Below, piece by piece: positions 7,677 through 15,987 of a stretch of DNA of 56,988 nucleotides (within the stretch, counting starts at the first letter, position 1; every line of letters begins with the position of its first letter). The notes under the pieces are model-generated. The model was given only the letters and a program-made list of their open reading frames with translations. It made no database searches and was not told the DNA's origin. The stretch comes from Candidatus Roseilinea sp. NK_OTU-006 (GTDB lineage Bacteria > Chloroflexota > Anaerolineae > J036 > Brachytrichaceae), in contig NZ_JAAFGM010000023.1 of the NCBI RefSeq assembly GCF_012931985.1, forward strand, positions 1-56,988, given 5' to 3'. A program made the position numbers and the translations under genes.

Positions 7677-9977
7677 ATGTCTGATGGTGCGCGCGCACGC
7701 TGGCGGCTGATCGTGCGGGGGATCGTGCAGGGCGTGGGTTTCCGGCCGTTTGTGTTCGGCCTTGCCCGGCGGCTGGCGCTCGCCGGACACGTGGGCAACG
7801 ATAGCGGCGGCGTGTTCATCGAGGTTGAAGGGGCCCCCAGCGCGCTGGCCGCATTCCTGCGCGAGCTGCGCGCCAACCCGCCGCCGCTGGCGATGATGGA
7901 CAGCATTGAAGTAGAAGCTGTGCCGGTGCGTGGCGAATCGGCTTTCGTCATCGTCGAGAGCGAAGCGCGCGCCGAAGCCAACACCTCCATCTCGCCCGAT
8001 GTATGCGTCTGCGACGATTGCCTGCGCGAACTGTTCGACCCTGCCGACCGGCGCTATCGCTACCCGTTCATCAATTGCACCCACTGCGGGCCGCGCTTCA
8101 CCATCATCCAAGACATCCCCTACGACCGGCCGCTCACGACGATGTCGGCCTTTCCGATGTGCCCGGTGTGCGCGCGCGAATATCACGACCCGACCGACCG
8201 TCGCTTTCACGCCCAACCGGTGGCGTGTCCGACGTGCGGGCCGCGCGTGTGGTTCGAGGCGCCTGGCCAACCGACGCTGCACGATGATGACGCCATCCGC
8301 GCCGCGCAGGCCGCCCTGCGCGACGGTTGGATCGTCGCGGTCAAAGGCATCGGCGGCTTTCATCTGGCTTGCGACGCAACGAACGATGCCGCCCTGTGCG
8401 CCCTGCGTCGGCGCAAAGGGCGGGGCGATAAACCCTTTGCCGTGATGGTGCGCGATCTCGCCGCCGCGCGCGCGTTGGCCGAGATGGACGATGACCAGAT
8501 CGCCCTGCTGACCAGCAAAGCCCGACCGATCGTGCTGCTGCGCCGCCGGCCCGATGCGCCGTTGAGCGAACTGGTCGCGCCGGGCAATGCCTACGTCGGC
8601 CTGATGCTGCCCTATTCGCCGCTGCATTACCTGTTGCTGGACGACCTGACGCAGCCACTGGTGATGACGAGCGGCAACCTGAGCGACGAGCCAATCTGCA
8701 AGGACAACGACGAAGCGCTGCGCCGGCTGGCGTCGCTGGCCGATGGGTTCTTGTTGCACAACCGCGACATCCACATGTGGTGCGACGACAGCGTGATGCG
8801 CGCCTTCGCAGGGCGCACGTTGCCCGTCCGGCGCTCGCGCGGCTATGCGCCTTTCCCCATTCGGCTGGCGCAGTCAGTCCCAGCGCTCATCGCAGTGGGC
8901 GGCGAGCTTAAGGCGACGTTTTGCGTCGCCCGCGATCGGCAAGCTTATCTCAGCCAGCACATCGGCGACATGGAGAATCTGGAGACGCTTCAAGCGTTCG
9001 AACGCGCGCTGGCGCACTTCGTCAAGCTCTTTCGCATCACGCCAGAGCGGGTGGCTTGCGATCTCCATCCCGGCTACCTCTCCACACAGTGGGCCGAGCG
9101 TTTCGCGGCGGAGCACAACTTGCCGCTGGTGAAGGTGCAGCATCACCATGCGCACATCGCGGCTTGCTTGGCCGAACACGGCTTCGCCCCCGATGTGGAT
9201 GTCATCGGCGTCAGCTTCGACGGCACGGGCTACGGCAGCGATCGCGCCATTTGGGGCGGCGAGGTGTTAGTCGCCAACTGTCGGACGTTCACGCGGGTGG
9301 CGCAACTGAAGTACGTCCCGCTGCCCGGCGGCGATGCCAGCATCAAGCGGCCGTATCGCGCCGCGCTGGCGCATCTATGGGTGGCCGGCATCCCATGGGA
9401 CGACGACCTGCCGTGTGTGTCGGCATGTCCGCCCCAGGAGCGGCGCGCGCTGCGCCAACAATTGGAGCGCGGTTTCAACTGCCCCCCGACCAGCAGCATG
9501 GGCCGACTGTTCGACGCCGTTGCAGCGCTGGTGGGGGTGCGGCAAACGGTCACCTACGAAGCGCAAGCCGCGATTGAGTTGGAGGCGCTCTGCGATGACG
9601 CGGAACAGGAACGGTATGAATGGGTGACCGCGCCAGCAGCCGATGGCGGCGCGCTGCTGCTCGACCCCGCGCCGATGCTACGTCGCATGGTGGACGACCT
9701 GCGCGCCGGCGTTGCGCGCCAGGTTATCGCGGCCCGGTTGCACAACACCATCGCTGAGCTAATCGCGCAGGTGAGCGACCACGTGCGCCGACAAACCGGC
9801 CTGAACGTCGTGGCGCTGAGCGGCGGCGTCTTCCAAAACGTGCAGTTGTTGCGGCGGACGTTGCCGCGCTTGCGCGCGGCGGGGTTCGAGGTGCTCATGC
9901 ACCATGTCGTGCCGCCGAACGACGGCGGACTGGCGCTGGGCCAGGCAGCGGTGGGCGGATGGAGCGGCTGCTTATAG
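7677..9977 (+). CDS. hypF: Carbamoyltransferase HypF
   Basis: HypF makes carbamoyl-adenylate from carbamoyl phosphate and ATP and transfers the carbamoyl group to HypE, for the cyanide ligands. From the ATG at 7677 the protein is 766 residues, the usual size. In order it has an acylphosphatase domain (RGIVQGVGFRPFVFGLA, about 13-30), paired zinc fingers (CVCDDC, CTHCG, CPVC, CPTCG, about 108-185), a YrdC-like domain (RKGRGDKPFAVMV), and a Kae1-like domain with the HHHAHIAA metal motif and SFDGTGYG. The open frame extends upstream to 7500, but that part is antisense to hypA. Confidence 0.96.
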   Translation: MSDGARARWRLIVRGIVQGVGFRPFVFGLARRLALAGHVGNDSGGVFIEVEGAPSALAAFLRELRANPPPLAMMDSIEVEAVPVRGESAFVIVESEARAEANTSISPDVCVCDDCLRELFDPADRRYRYPFINCTHCGPRFTIIQDIPYDRPLTTMSAFPMCPVCAREYHDPTDRRFHAQPVACPTCGPRVWFEAPGQPTLHDDDAIRAAQAALRDGWIVAVKGIGGFHLACDATNDAALCALRRRKGRGDKPFAVMVRDLAAARALAEMDDDQIALLTSKARPIVLLRRRPDAPLSELVAPGNAYVGLMLPYSPLHYLLLDDLTQPLVMTSGNLSDEPICKDNDEALRRLASLADGFLLHNRDIHMWCDDSVMRAFAGRTLPVRRSRGYAPFPIRLAQSVPALIAVGGELKATFCVARDRQAYLSQHIGDMENLETLQAFERALAHFVKLFRITPERVACDLHPGYLSTQWAERFAAEHNLPLVKVQHHHAHIAACLAEHGFAPDVDVIGVSFDGTGYGSDRAIWGGEVLVANCRTFTRVAQLKYVPLPGGDASIKRPYRAALAHLWVAGIPWDDDLPCVSACPPQERRALRQQLERGFNCPPTSSMGRLFDAVAALVGVRQTVTYEAQAAIELEALCDDAEQERYEWVTAPAADGGALLLDPAPMLRRMVDDLRAGVARQVIAARLHNTIAELIAQVSDHVRRQTGLNVVALSGGVFQNVQLLRRTLPRLRAAGFEVLMHHVVPPNDGGLALGQAAVGGWSGCL

Positions 9978-9991
9978 CCAATACCCCACTG

Positions 9992-12487
9992 CTATGGCGC
10001 AGGGCATGGGCGCGCCTCGTTGAGAAAGCGGACGCGCTCGGCGCAGGTCAACTCGCGACCGAGCAGCGAGCGCGCCCGCTCGATCAGCGCCGCTGCGCGC
10101 AACCAATGCACGCGCGCTGTCCCGTCGGCGCTTGCCGTGGCGACGCGGTCGGCGCCGACATCCGTCACCGCCGCCGGCGCAGTGTGGCCATATAGGCCCA
10201 CCACATCGCCCGCGCGTCGCACAGCCGGCAATCCGTTCGGCAAGCGGACGAACGAAGTCCGCTCGTCCTGAGACCACGGGCCGACGCTCTGGCCGGTGCG
10301 CGGGTTGAATCGCTCTGCGCCATCTGCGGTCAAGACGCCAATCTCGCCGTTCTCCAGGAAGACGACCTGGCTGACGACTGCGCTCAGTTGGATCGGGTTA
10401 GTGAGCAGTGCCCCGGACGCCAGATCCCACACGCGTACGGTGCGGTCTGCGCTGCCGGTCACGAGCAGCTCGCCGTTGGGTGAGAAGGCGACATCGTTCA
10501 CAATGCCGGTATGCCCTGCCAGCACGGTAATGATGCGCCCGGTGCCCAGGTTCCAAATGCGCGCTGTGCGGTCAGTGCTGGCTGTGGCGATTTGACCCCC
10601 GGTCGGCGAGAACGCGACGCGCGTCACCTGCCCCAGATGCCCGCGAAGCGCTGTGATCACCTCGCCCGACGCGATGTCCCAGAGGCGCGCCACACCATCG
10701 CGGCCGGCTGTGAGCAGATACCTGCCGTCGGATGAGAAACGCGCGTCGGCCACTGCAGCCGGATGACGAAAGGCGCCCTCGTTGGGGAAGGCACGCGCCA
10801 TAGATCGCCGCAATGCGTCCTCCGATTGCACGGTGTGGGCAGTCTGCTCTGCCTCGATCGCGATCAAGAGCGCAAGCTGCGGGTCATCGGCCAGTTGATT
10901 GAGCGCGACGGCAGCCAGCTCGCGCGAGCGCGTAGTCAGCAGATTCACTTCGGCGGTGGCCTTGGCGGCGAGCGCATCGCGCACTTGCGCGCTCGACCGC
11001 GTCGCCACCGCGCTGATTGTCGCCTCCATCATCACGGCGTTTTGCTCGCGGTTGGCGACGCTGGTGGCCAGCGCAACCGCCGTAGCGCGCTCATCCACCG
11101 CGAGCTGGCGCGCCACAGCCGACTGGGTCGCGGCGGCCTCGGCGGCGGCGCGCGTCGCGACGGCGATCTGGCGTTCCTCCCCGGCGCGCGTCGCGTGAGC
11201 CTCGGCTGTGGCCTGGGCGAAGCCAGCGGCGCGGGCCGTCTGCACGGCGCGGGTGGCGTCGGCTTGGGCAATCGCTTCTGCCGTAGCCGCCGCTTCGGCC
11301 TGTTGGCCGAATTGCGCACGCTGGACGAGGCCGAATGCGCCGAATGTCACTGCGAGTACACCGAACATCGCTGCGATGATCGTCACGGTCTTCATTCGGC
11401 GCAGGCGCGCCTCCTGGCGGGCAAAGTGCGATATTGCGCGCTGCTCGCCCAGCGCCTCGCGGAGCGGACGCCGGACGGGCGTTGCTGCCTTACCGGTCGC
11501 AACCGGCGGCCGGTCGCCTTCTCGTTCGCGCAGGGGGCCGAAGTCTATGTAATCAGCCAACAGCAGCGTCTTCTCCGCGCCGCGTTTGACCGGAATGGCC
11601 ATAAACAGATCGCGCAGGACCTTCTGCAGGCTGGGCAGCATGTCCGGTGCGCCATACACGTCGTTCACCAATCGCGCAACCAGCGCGGGCTCGATGGTTG
11701 TGCCCGTCTCCAGCGCCGGCAGCACGATGGAGCGCGCCAGCTCCCTCGGCTCCATCAACGGCAGTTCGACCCCATGCGCAATGAACGGCTTGTGCAACTC
11801 AGGGTAGCGCGAGAGTTGATCCAAAAACTCCGAACGCATCACCAGGGTGAGGATCAACCGCGTGAGCGGTTTTTTGGCGAGCTGAGTGATGAGGCCGATG
11901 AACGCGCGTCGCTCAGACTCATCCGCCGACGTGAACACATCCTCAAACTGGTCTACGACCAGCACGACGCGCCGACGGGCATCCGCTCCGAGCAAGGCAT
12001 CCACGAAGTCGCGCATGTCGTCCAGGCTGGCCAGTCCGTGTCGGCGAAGGGCATCGGCAATCCCCTGGTTCAAGCCGGCGCGTTCGATCAGGCTTGCGCC
12101 GGCGTCGGTCAGCTGGCGCATTGGCGCGTCGCCGGGCGTGAAGGTCTGAATCGGCCAGGTGTTGCTATCCATGAGGGCGCCGTTGCGCAGCGCGAAGGTC
12201 AAGCCGGCCTGGATCAGCGAGGTCTTGCCACTCTTCGCCGGCCCGTAAATGCAGATGAAATGTTCACCGCGCTCGATCTGATCGAGCAGAGCTTCGAGCT
12301 GGTTCTCGTGACCGAAGTACAGCCGCGCGTCGGCTTCGCGAAAAGGCACCGCGCCCACATAAGGGCAGCGTCCATCGAACGGATGCGGCTGGCGCACGGA
12401 CTGGTAGCGCGCGATCAGCAATGCCGCTTGTTCCGCCGTGTAGACGTTCGGGTAGTCTGTCGTTGTAGGTTGGTTTTGGTCACTCAC
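9992..12487 (-). CDS. Membrane-anchored STAND NTPase with WD40 repeats
   Basis: An 831-residue multidomain protein. Residues about 45-320 form a STAND-type NTPase with Walker A GPAKSGKTSL (82-91) and Walker B VVLVVDQFEDVF (174-185). A single membrane helix is at about 367-388. Residues 395-550 are an Ala/Thr-rich, probably coiled-coil rod. Three clear WD40 repeats follow (about 575-692, with RLWDIASG, RIWNLGTG and RVWDLASG), then degenerate ones to the C-terminus. STAND proteins act as switches in signalling or defence; the ligand here is unknown. The GTG start overlaps the TGA of the dehydrogenase remnant (GTGA at 12487-12484). Confidence 0.85.
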   Translation of the reverse strand: MSDQNQPTTTDYPNVYTAEQAALLIARYQSVRQPHPFDGRCPYVGAVPFREADARLYFGHENQLEALLDQIERGEHFICIYGPAKSGKTSLIQAGLTFALRNGALMDSNTWPIQTFTPGDAPMRQLTDAGASLIERAGLNQGIADALRRHGLASLDDMRDFVDALLGADARRRVVLVVDQFEDVFTSADESERRAFIGLITQLAKKPLTRLILTLVMRSEFLDQLSRYPELHKPFIAHGVELPLMEPRELARSIVLPALETGTTIEPALVARLVNDVYGAPDMLPSLQKVLRDLFMAIPVKRGAEKTLLLADYIDFGPLREREGDRPPVATGKAATPVRRPLREALGEQRAISHFARQEARLRRMKTVTIIAAMFGVLAVTFGAFGLVQRAQFGQQAEAAATAEAIAQADATRAVQTARAAGFAQATAEAHATRAGEERQIAVATRAAAEAAATQSAVARQLAVDERATAVALATSVANREQNAVMMEATISAVATRSSAQVRDALAAKATAEVNLLTTRSRELAAVALNQLADDPQLALLIAIEAEQTAHTVQSEDALRRSMARAFPNEGAFRHPAAVADARFSSDGRYLLTAGRDGVARLWDIASGEVITALRGHLGQVTRVAFSPTGGQIATASTDRTARIWNLGTGRIITVLAGHTGIVNDVAFSPNGELLVTGSADRTVRVWDLASGALLTNPIQLSAVVSQVVFLENGEIGVLTADGAERFNPRTGQSVGPWSQDERTSFVRLPNGLPAVRRAGDVVGLYGHTAPAAVTDVGADRVATASADGTARVHWLRAAALIERARSLLGRELTCAERVRFLNEARPCPAP

Positions 12488-12600
12488 AGCTCGACGATTA
12501 CCTGGATGCCCTCTCGGGGGTTGGCCGCTGCGAACATCTGGTAGGCATCCTCAAGTTTATACCGGCTGGGAGATCAGTGCCTGCGCGTTCGCCCAACGGC
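12484..12600 (-). pseudogene. C-terminal remnant of a zinc-type alcohol dehydrogenase, frameshifted
   Basis: In the gap between mtnA and the STAND gene the minus strand reads RYKLEDAYQMFAAANPREG followed by IQVIVEL and a TGA at 12486-12484, which is the typical C-terminal end of medium-chain dehydrogenases. The expected upstream part (AQALIS before HRYKLED) is present one frame off, so a single-base shift separates them. Nothing of the catalytic or nucleotide-binding domains remains. The STAND gene starts on its stop codon. Confidence 0.6.
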
Positions 12601-12611
12601 GCATGACTCAC

Positions 12612-13679
12612 TTATCGCAACGACGGGCTGTGCTCGAAGAGGGCGCGCAATCCTTCGCTAAACGGCGCACGCACAATGCCCCGCTCGGTAATGATGGCCG
12701 TGATGTAGCGATGCGGGGTCACATCAAAGGCGGGATTGTAGATGCGCACGCCGAGCGGCGCAGTGCGTCTGCCGAAACCTTCGCTCACCTCCTCGGGGCG
12801 ACGCTCCTCGATGGGGATCAAGTGGCCCGAGGCGAGCTGCATGTCTATCGAGGAAGTCGGCGCGGCGACGTAGAATGGTATGCCGAACTCCTTGGCGAGG
12901 ATGGCCACGCCGAGCGTGCCGATTTTGTTGGCGAAGTCACCGTTGGCCGCTACGCGATCTGCCCCCACAATGACGCCTTGCACCTTTCCCTGCGCCATTA
13001 CGGTAGCGGCCATGTTGTCGGTGATGACCGTCACTGGCACGCCGACCTGTTGCAACTCCCAGGCGGTCAGGCGCGCGCCCTGCAGCAATGGGCGCGTCTC
13101 GTCGGCGAAGACGTGTACCCGTTTGCCGGCGGCATGCGCCATGTAGATCGGCGCGGTCGCCGTGCCCCATTGCGCCGTCGCCAGGCCGCCGGCGTTGCAG
13201 TGCGTCAGCCATGAATCGCCGTCGCGAATCAACGGCTCGCCCAGCCGGCCGATCGCTTGGCACACGGCGTTATCTTCCTGCACCATCTGCTTCGCTTCGG
13301 CAAGCATGAGCTGCTTCAGGTCTTCGATGGGCAGCGCAAGGTGGTTGACGACAAACGACTGCATTCGGCGCGTCGCCCATGACAAGTTGACCGCAGTGGG
13401 GCGCGCGCTGTTGAGGTAGGCCGCGGCGCGATCGACTGCAGCGACGAATGCGTCGCGACAGCTTGGCGCGCAGTCGCGCACGGCCAGCACCATGCCCATC
13501 GCCGCGGCAATGCCGATGGCCGGCGCGCCGCGCACCCGCAGCATCTTGATCGCTTCCCACATCGCCTCCACGTCGCGTACATCCAGGTAGCGCAGCTCGT
13601 TCGGCAGCAACGTCTGATCAATCAGCCGGGCGACGCCATCGAGCTCGCCAATCCATTCAATCGTTTTGACCGGTATCAT
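12612..13679 (-). CDS. mtnA: S-methyl-5-thioribose-1-phosphate isomerase
   Basis: Aldose-ketose isomerase of the methionine salvage pathway, converting methylthioribose-1-phosphate to methylthioribulose-1-phosphate in the cytosol. The ATG at 13679 (MIPVKTIEW) gives 355 residues. The RVRGAPAIG loop, the catalytic Cys161 in LTHCNAGG and Asp241 in GADRVAANGDFANKIGT are all in place. An in-frame ATG at 13757 would add 26 residues unlike the family. A TACAAC box at 13692-13687 on the minus strand lies seven bases before the chosen start. No other salvage gene is adjacent. eIF2B-like ribose-1-phosphate isomerases are the main alternative. Confidence 0.9.
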   Translation of the reverse strand: MIPVKTIEWIGELDGVARLIDQTLLPNELRYLDVRDVEAMWEAIKMLRVRGAPAIGIAAAMGMVLAVRDCAPSCRDAFVAAVDRAAAYLNSARPTAVNLSWATRRMQSFVVNHLALPIEDLKQLMLAEAKQMVQEDNAVCQAIGRLGEPLIRDGDSWLTHCNAGGLATAQWGTATAPIYMAHAAGKRVHVFADETRPLLQGARLTAWELQQVGVPVTVITDNMAATVMAQGKVQGVIVGADRVAANGDFANKIGTLGVAILAKEFGIPFYVAAPTSSIDMQLASGHLIPIEERRPEEVSEGFGRRTAPLGVRIYNPAFDVTPHRYITAIITERGIVRAPFSEGLRALFEHSPSLR

Positions 13680-13787
13680 GGCCTCTGTTGTAACCGATGA
13701 CGGTGCGCCATGCCCAATCGGGAGCGCGCATCGGGCGCAAAGGTTTGTGCCGAGCAAATGAACGACACGCGAACGCTGCCGGCGCCG

Positions 13788-14267
13788 TCAACTCGCCGGC
13801 TCACCCTCACAAAGGTCGGCGAGGGTCGCCCGTGTCATGCGCTGCAGGTCGGCCGGCGCGATCAGCACCTGCAGGCCACGCAGGCCGGCGCTCACACAAA
13901 TCCGCGCATGCGCCATCGCCGATTGATCCATGAACACCGGGAAGTCGCGCTTCGCCCCGAGCGGCGCGCACCCACCCTTCAGGTAGCCGGTCAGCCGAAA
14001 CAGGTCTTCGACATCCACCAGTTCGGCGCGCTTGTCGCCCATCGCCTTCGCCAGCTTGCTCAGGCTGAGCCGGGCATCGCCCGGTGTGAGCGCAAAGACC
14101 AACCCTTTGCGTTCGCCCCTGACCAGCAGCGTCTTGAACACCAGACTCAGCGATAGGCCAAGCTTCTCGGCGGCTTCTTCGACGGTGAACTCGCGTGCGG
14201 CGAATTCGCGCACCTCGTGAGGCACGCCGGCCTTCGCCAGAATGTCGAGCGCGCGCGTGCGTTTCAT
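13788..14267 (-). CDS. ybaK: YbaK/EbsC-type Cys-tRNA(Pro) deacylase
   Basis: Hydrolyses cysteine mischarged on tRNA-Pro, a translation quality-control step. The 159-residue protein starts at the ATG at 14267 (MKRTRALDIL). Family blocks are present: VFKTLLVRGERKGLVFALTPG with the conserved Lys, a YLKGGCAPLGAK loop, and VFMDQSA..ICVSAGLRGLQV. It is divergent from the Nudix gene at 14404. Related INS-domain proteins can act on other tRNAs, but the KGGCAP-type loop favours the YbaK branch. Confidence 0.9.
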   Translation of the reverse strand: MKRTRALDILAKAGVPHEVREFAAREFTVEEAAEKLGLSLSLVFKTLLVRGERKGLVFALTPGDARLSLSKLAKAMGDKRAELVDVEDLFRLTGYLKGGCAPLGAKRDFPVFMDQSAMAHARICVSAGLRGLQVLIAPADLQRMTRATLADLCEGEPAS

Positions 14268-14403
14268 CGGCGTCCCGCGACATTGTATTGGCAAAGCCGA
14301 CGAATTGCCGAGCAGCAGGCGTGGCAGCCCCATCCAACCGCGCCCCAGTCCATCTGGTAACCTACCGGCCTATCAACGGATCAACTTGCAAGCTGCCAAA
14401 CCG

Positions 14404-14952
14404 ATGACGCCCCAACCCTGGAAGACCCTTTCGACGCGCGAGATCTACCGCAACCCGTGGATTCGACTGCGCGAGGACATCGCCGAACTGCCCAACGGCA
14501 AGACGACGATTTACGGCGTGTGCGAGATGAACGCTTGCGTCGGCGTGCTGCCCTTCGTGGACGATGAGCACGTCGTGATGGTGCGCCAGTATCGCTACGT
14601 CTTTGGCGAAGGGCACCGCTGGGAAATGCCGACCGGCGGCTGCAAGCCCGGCGAATCCCCCGAGGCCAGCGCCCAGCGTGAGCTGATCGAAGAAATCGGC
14701 CATCGCGCCGGCGTCCTGCAGCACATCAACACGCATTACACGTCGAAATCGGTATGCCACGAAGTGGCGCACTTGTTCATCGCGCGCGATCTGATTCGCG
14801 CCGCCGATGACGCGATCGCGCCGGACGACACCGAATTTCTCGAAGTCGCCATACTGCCGTTCGCCGATGTGCTGAAGATGGTGCTCGATAGCGAGATTCG
14901 CGACGCCATGACGGTGATTGCGGTGCTGTGGGCGGCGAGGCAAAGACGATGA
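14404..14952 (+). CDS. Nudix hydrolase, ADP-ribose pyrophosphatase type
   Basis: A 182-residue hydrolase of nucleoside-diphosphate-linked compounds. The Nudix box (GX5EX7REUXEEXG) is complete in GGCKPGESPEASAQRELIEEIG at about residues 79-100. The preceding VVMVRQYRY and WEMPTGG are typical of ADP-sugar pyrophosphatases. The start at 14404 (MTPQPWKTL) fits the family. The stop overlaps the next ATG (ATGA at 14949-14952), so it forms a two-gene unit with the oxidoreductase. Confidence 0.85.
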   Translation: MTPQPWKTLSTREIYRNPWIRLREDIAELPNGKTTIYGVCEMNACVGVLPFVDDEHVVMVRQYRYVFGEGHRWEMPTGGCKPGESPEASAQRELIEEIGHRAGVLQHINTHYTSKSVCHEVAHLFIARDLIRAADDAIAPDDTEFLEVAILPFADVLKMVLDSEIRDAMTVIAVLWAARQRR

Positions 14953-15923
14953 AAGCGATTCTTTTCGACGCACCCGGCGGCCCCGACGTGCTCCGCTACG
15001 GCGATGCCCCCGATCCTCAGCCGGTTGCGGGCGAGCTGCTCGTGCGCGTGCGGGCCGCGGCGGTGAACCGCGCCGACATCCTACAGCGCAGGGGCCACTA
15101 TGCGCCTCCGCCTGGCGCCTCACCGATCCTCGGCCTAGAGCTGGCCGGCGAGGTGGTGCAGCCGACCGGTCTCTGGCACGCCGGCGACCGTGTGATGGCC
15201 GTCGTCACCGGCGGCGGCTATGCCGAGCTGGCGACGGTGCCCGCCGGTATGGCCATGCGCATTCCCGACCGATTCTCGTTCGAGCAAGCCGCAGCCATCC
15301 CCGAGGCCTTTCTCACTGCGTATCTCAACCTGTTCACGCTGGGTAACTTGCAGGCGAACGAGACCGTCCTGATCCATGCCGGCGCAAGCGGCGTAGGCAG
15401 TGCCGCGATCCAACTGGCGCGCGCTGCTGGTGCTCAGGTCATCGCCACTGCCGGCGCGCCGGAGAAAGTGGCGTTCTGCCGCGACCTGGGCGCATCGCTC
15501 GCCGTCAACTACAAGCAAGAGGACTTCGCCGAGCACGTCCTGGCCTTCACCTCGGGCCACGGCGCCGATGTCGTGCTCGACTTCGTCGGCGCGCCATACT
15601 GGAACGCTAACCTGCGCGCAATCGCAACGCATGGCCGGCTGATGCTGATCGGCATGTTGGGCGGTTCGAGGGGTGAACTCGATCTGGGACTCATCATGGC
15701 CAAGCGCATCACGGTGACCGGCACGACGTTGCGCCGCACGCCGCTGCCGGAGAAGATCGCGCTCACGCAGGCATTCGCCGCGTTCGCCATGCCACGCTTC
15801 GAGCGAGGCGAACTGCGCCCGATCATTGATTCGATCTACCCACTGCGCGACGCCGCCGAGGCGCATCGCCGCGTGGAGGCCAACCACAACATCGGCAAGA
15901 TCGTGCTGGTGATGGATTCATAA
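14949..15923 (+). CDS. NADPH:quinone oxidoreductase, medium-chain (zeta-crystallin type)
   Basis: A 324-residue zinc-free medium-chain reductase. It starts MKAILFDAPGGPDVL and carries the AAAVNRADILQRRGHY block. The nucleotide-binding loop is HAGASGVGSAAIQLARAAGA, followed by the VVLDFVGAPYW and LIGMLGG segments typical of quinone oxidoreductase and PIG3-like enzymes. The zinc ligands of alcohol dehydrogenases are missing. It is coupled to the Nudix gene by a four-base overlap. Confidence 0.88.
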   Translation: MKAILFDAPGGPDVLRYGDAPDPQPVAGELLVRVRAAAVNRADILQRRGHYAPPPGASPILGLELAGEVVQPTGLWHAGDRVMAVVTGGGYAELATVPAGMAMRIPDRFSFEQAAAIPEAFLTAYLNLFTLGNLQANETVLIHAGASGVGSAAIQLARAAGAQVIATAGAPEKVAFCRDLGASLAVNYKQEDFAEHVLAFTSGHGADVVLDFVGAPYWNANLRAIATHGRLMLIGMLGGSRGELDLGLIMAKRITVTGTTLRRTPLPEKIALTQAFAAFAMPRFERGELRPIIDSIYPLRDAAEAHRRVEANHNIGKIVLVMDS

Positions 15924-15932
15924 CCACTCCCT

Positions 15933-15967
15933 ACTCCCCACTCCGACTCATGATTGGAGTGGGGGGT
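15933..15967. terminator. Hairpin between convergent genes
   Basis: Twelve-base arms (15933-15944 and 15956-15967, ACTCCCCACTCC against GGAGTGGGGGGT with one G-U pair) and an 11-base loop lie between the 3' ends of the oxidoreductase and the amidohydrolase. There is no T-run on either side. The arm sequence uses the same GGAGTGGGGAGT word found in the repeat tract near 5070, so it may be a repeat family member as well as a terminator. Confidence 0.55.
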
Positions 15968-15987
15968 CACGCTCTACGTCCACACCA

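Noticed and set aside
10763-12544. A 593-codon plus-strand frame
   Set aside because: It is antisense to the STAND gene, which shows clear Walker and WD40 motifs. The translation is Arg/His/Gln-rich with no domains.
12544-12611. Full alcohol dehydrogenase gene next to mtnA
   Set aside because: Only the last 30 or so codons are present and a frameshift interrupts them; the space is too short for more.
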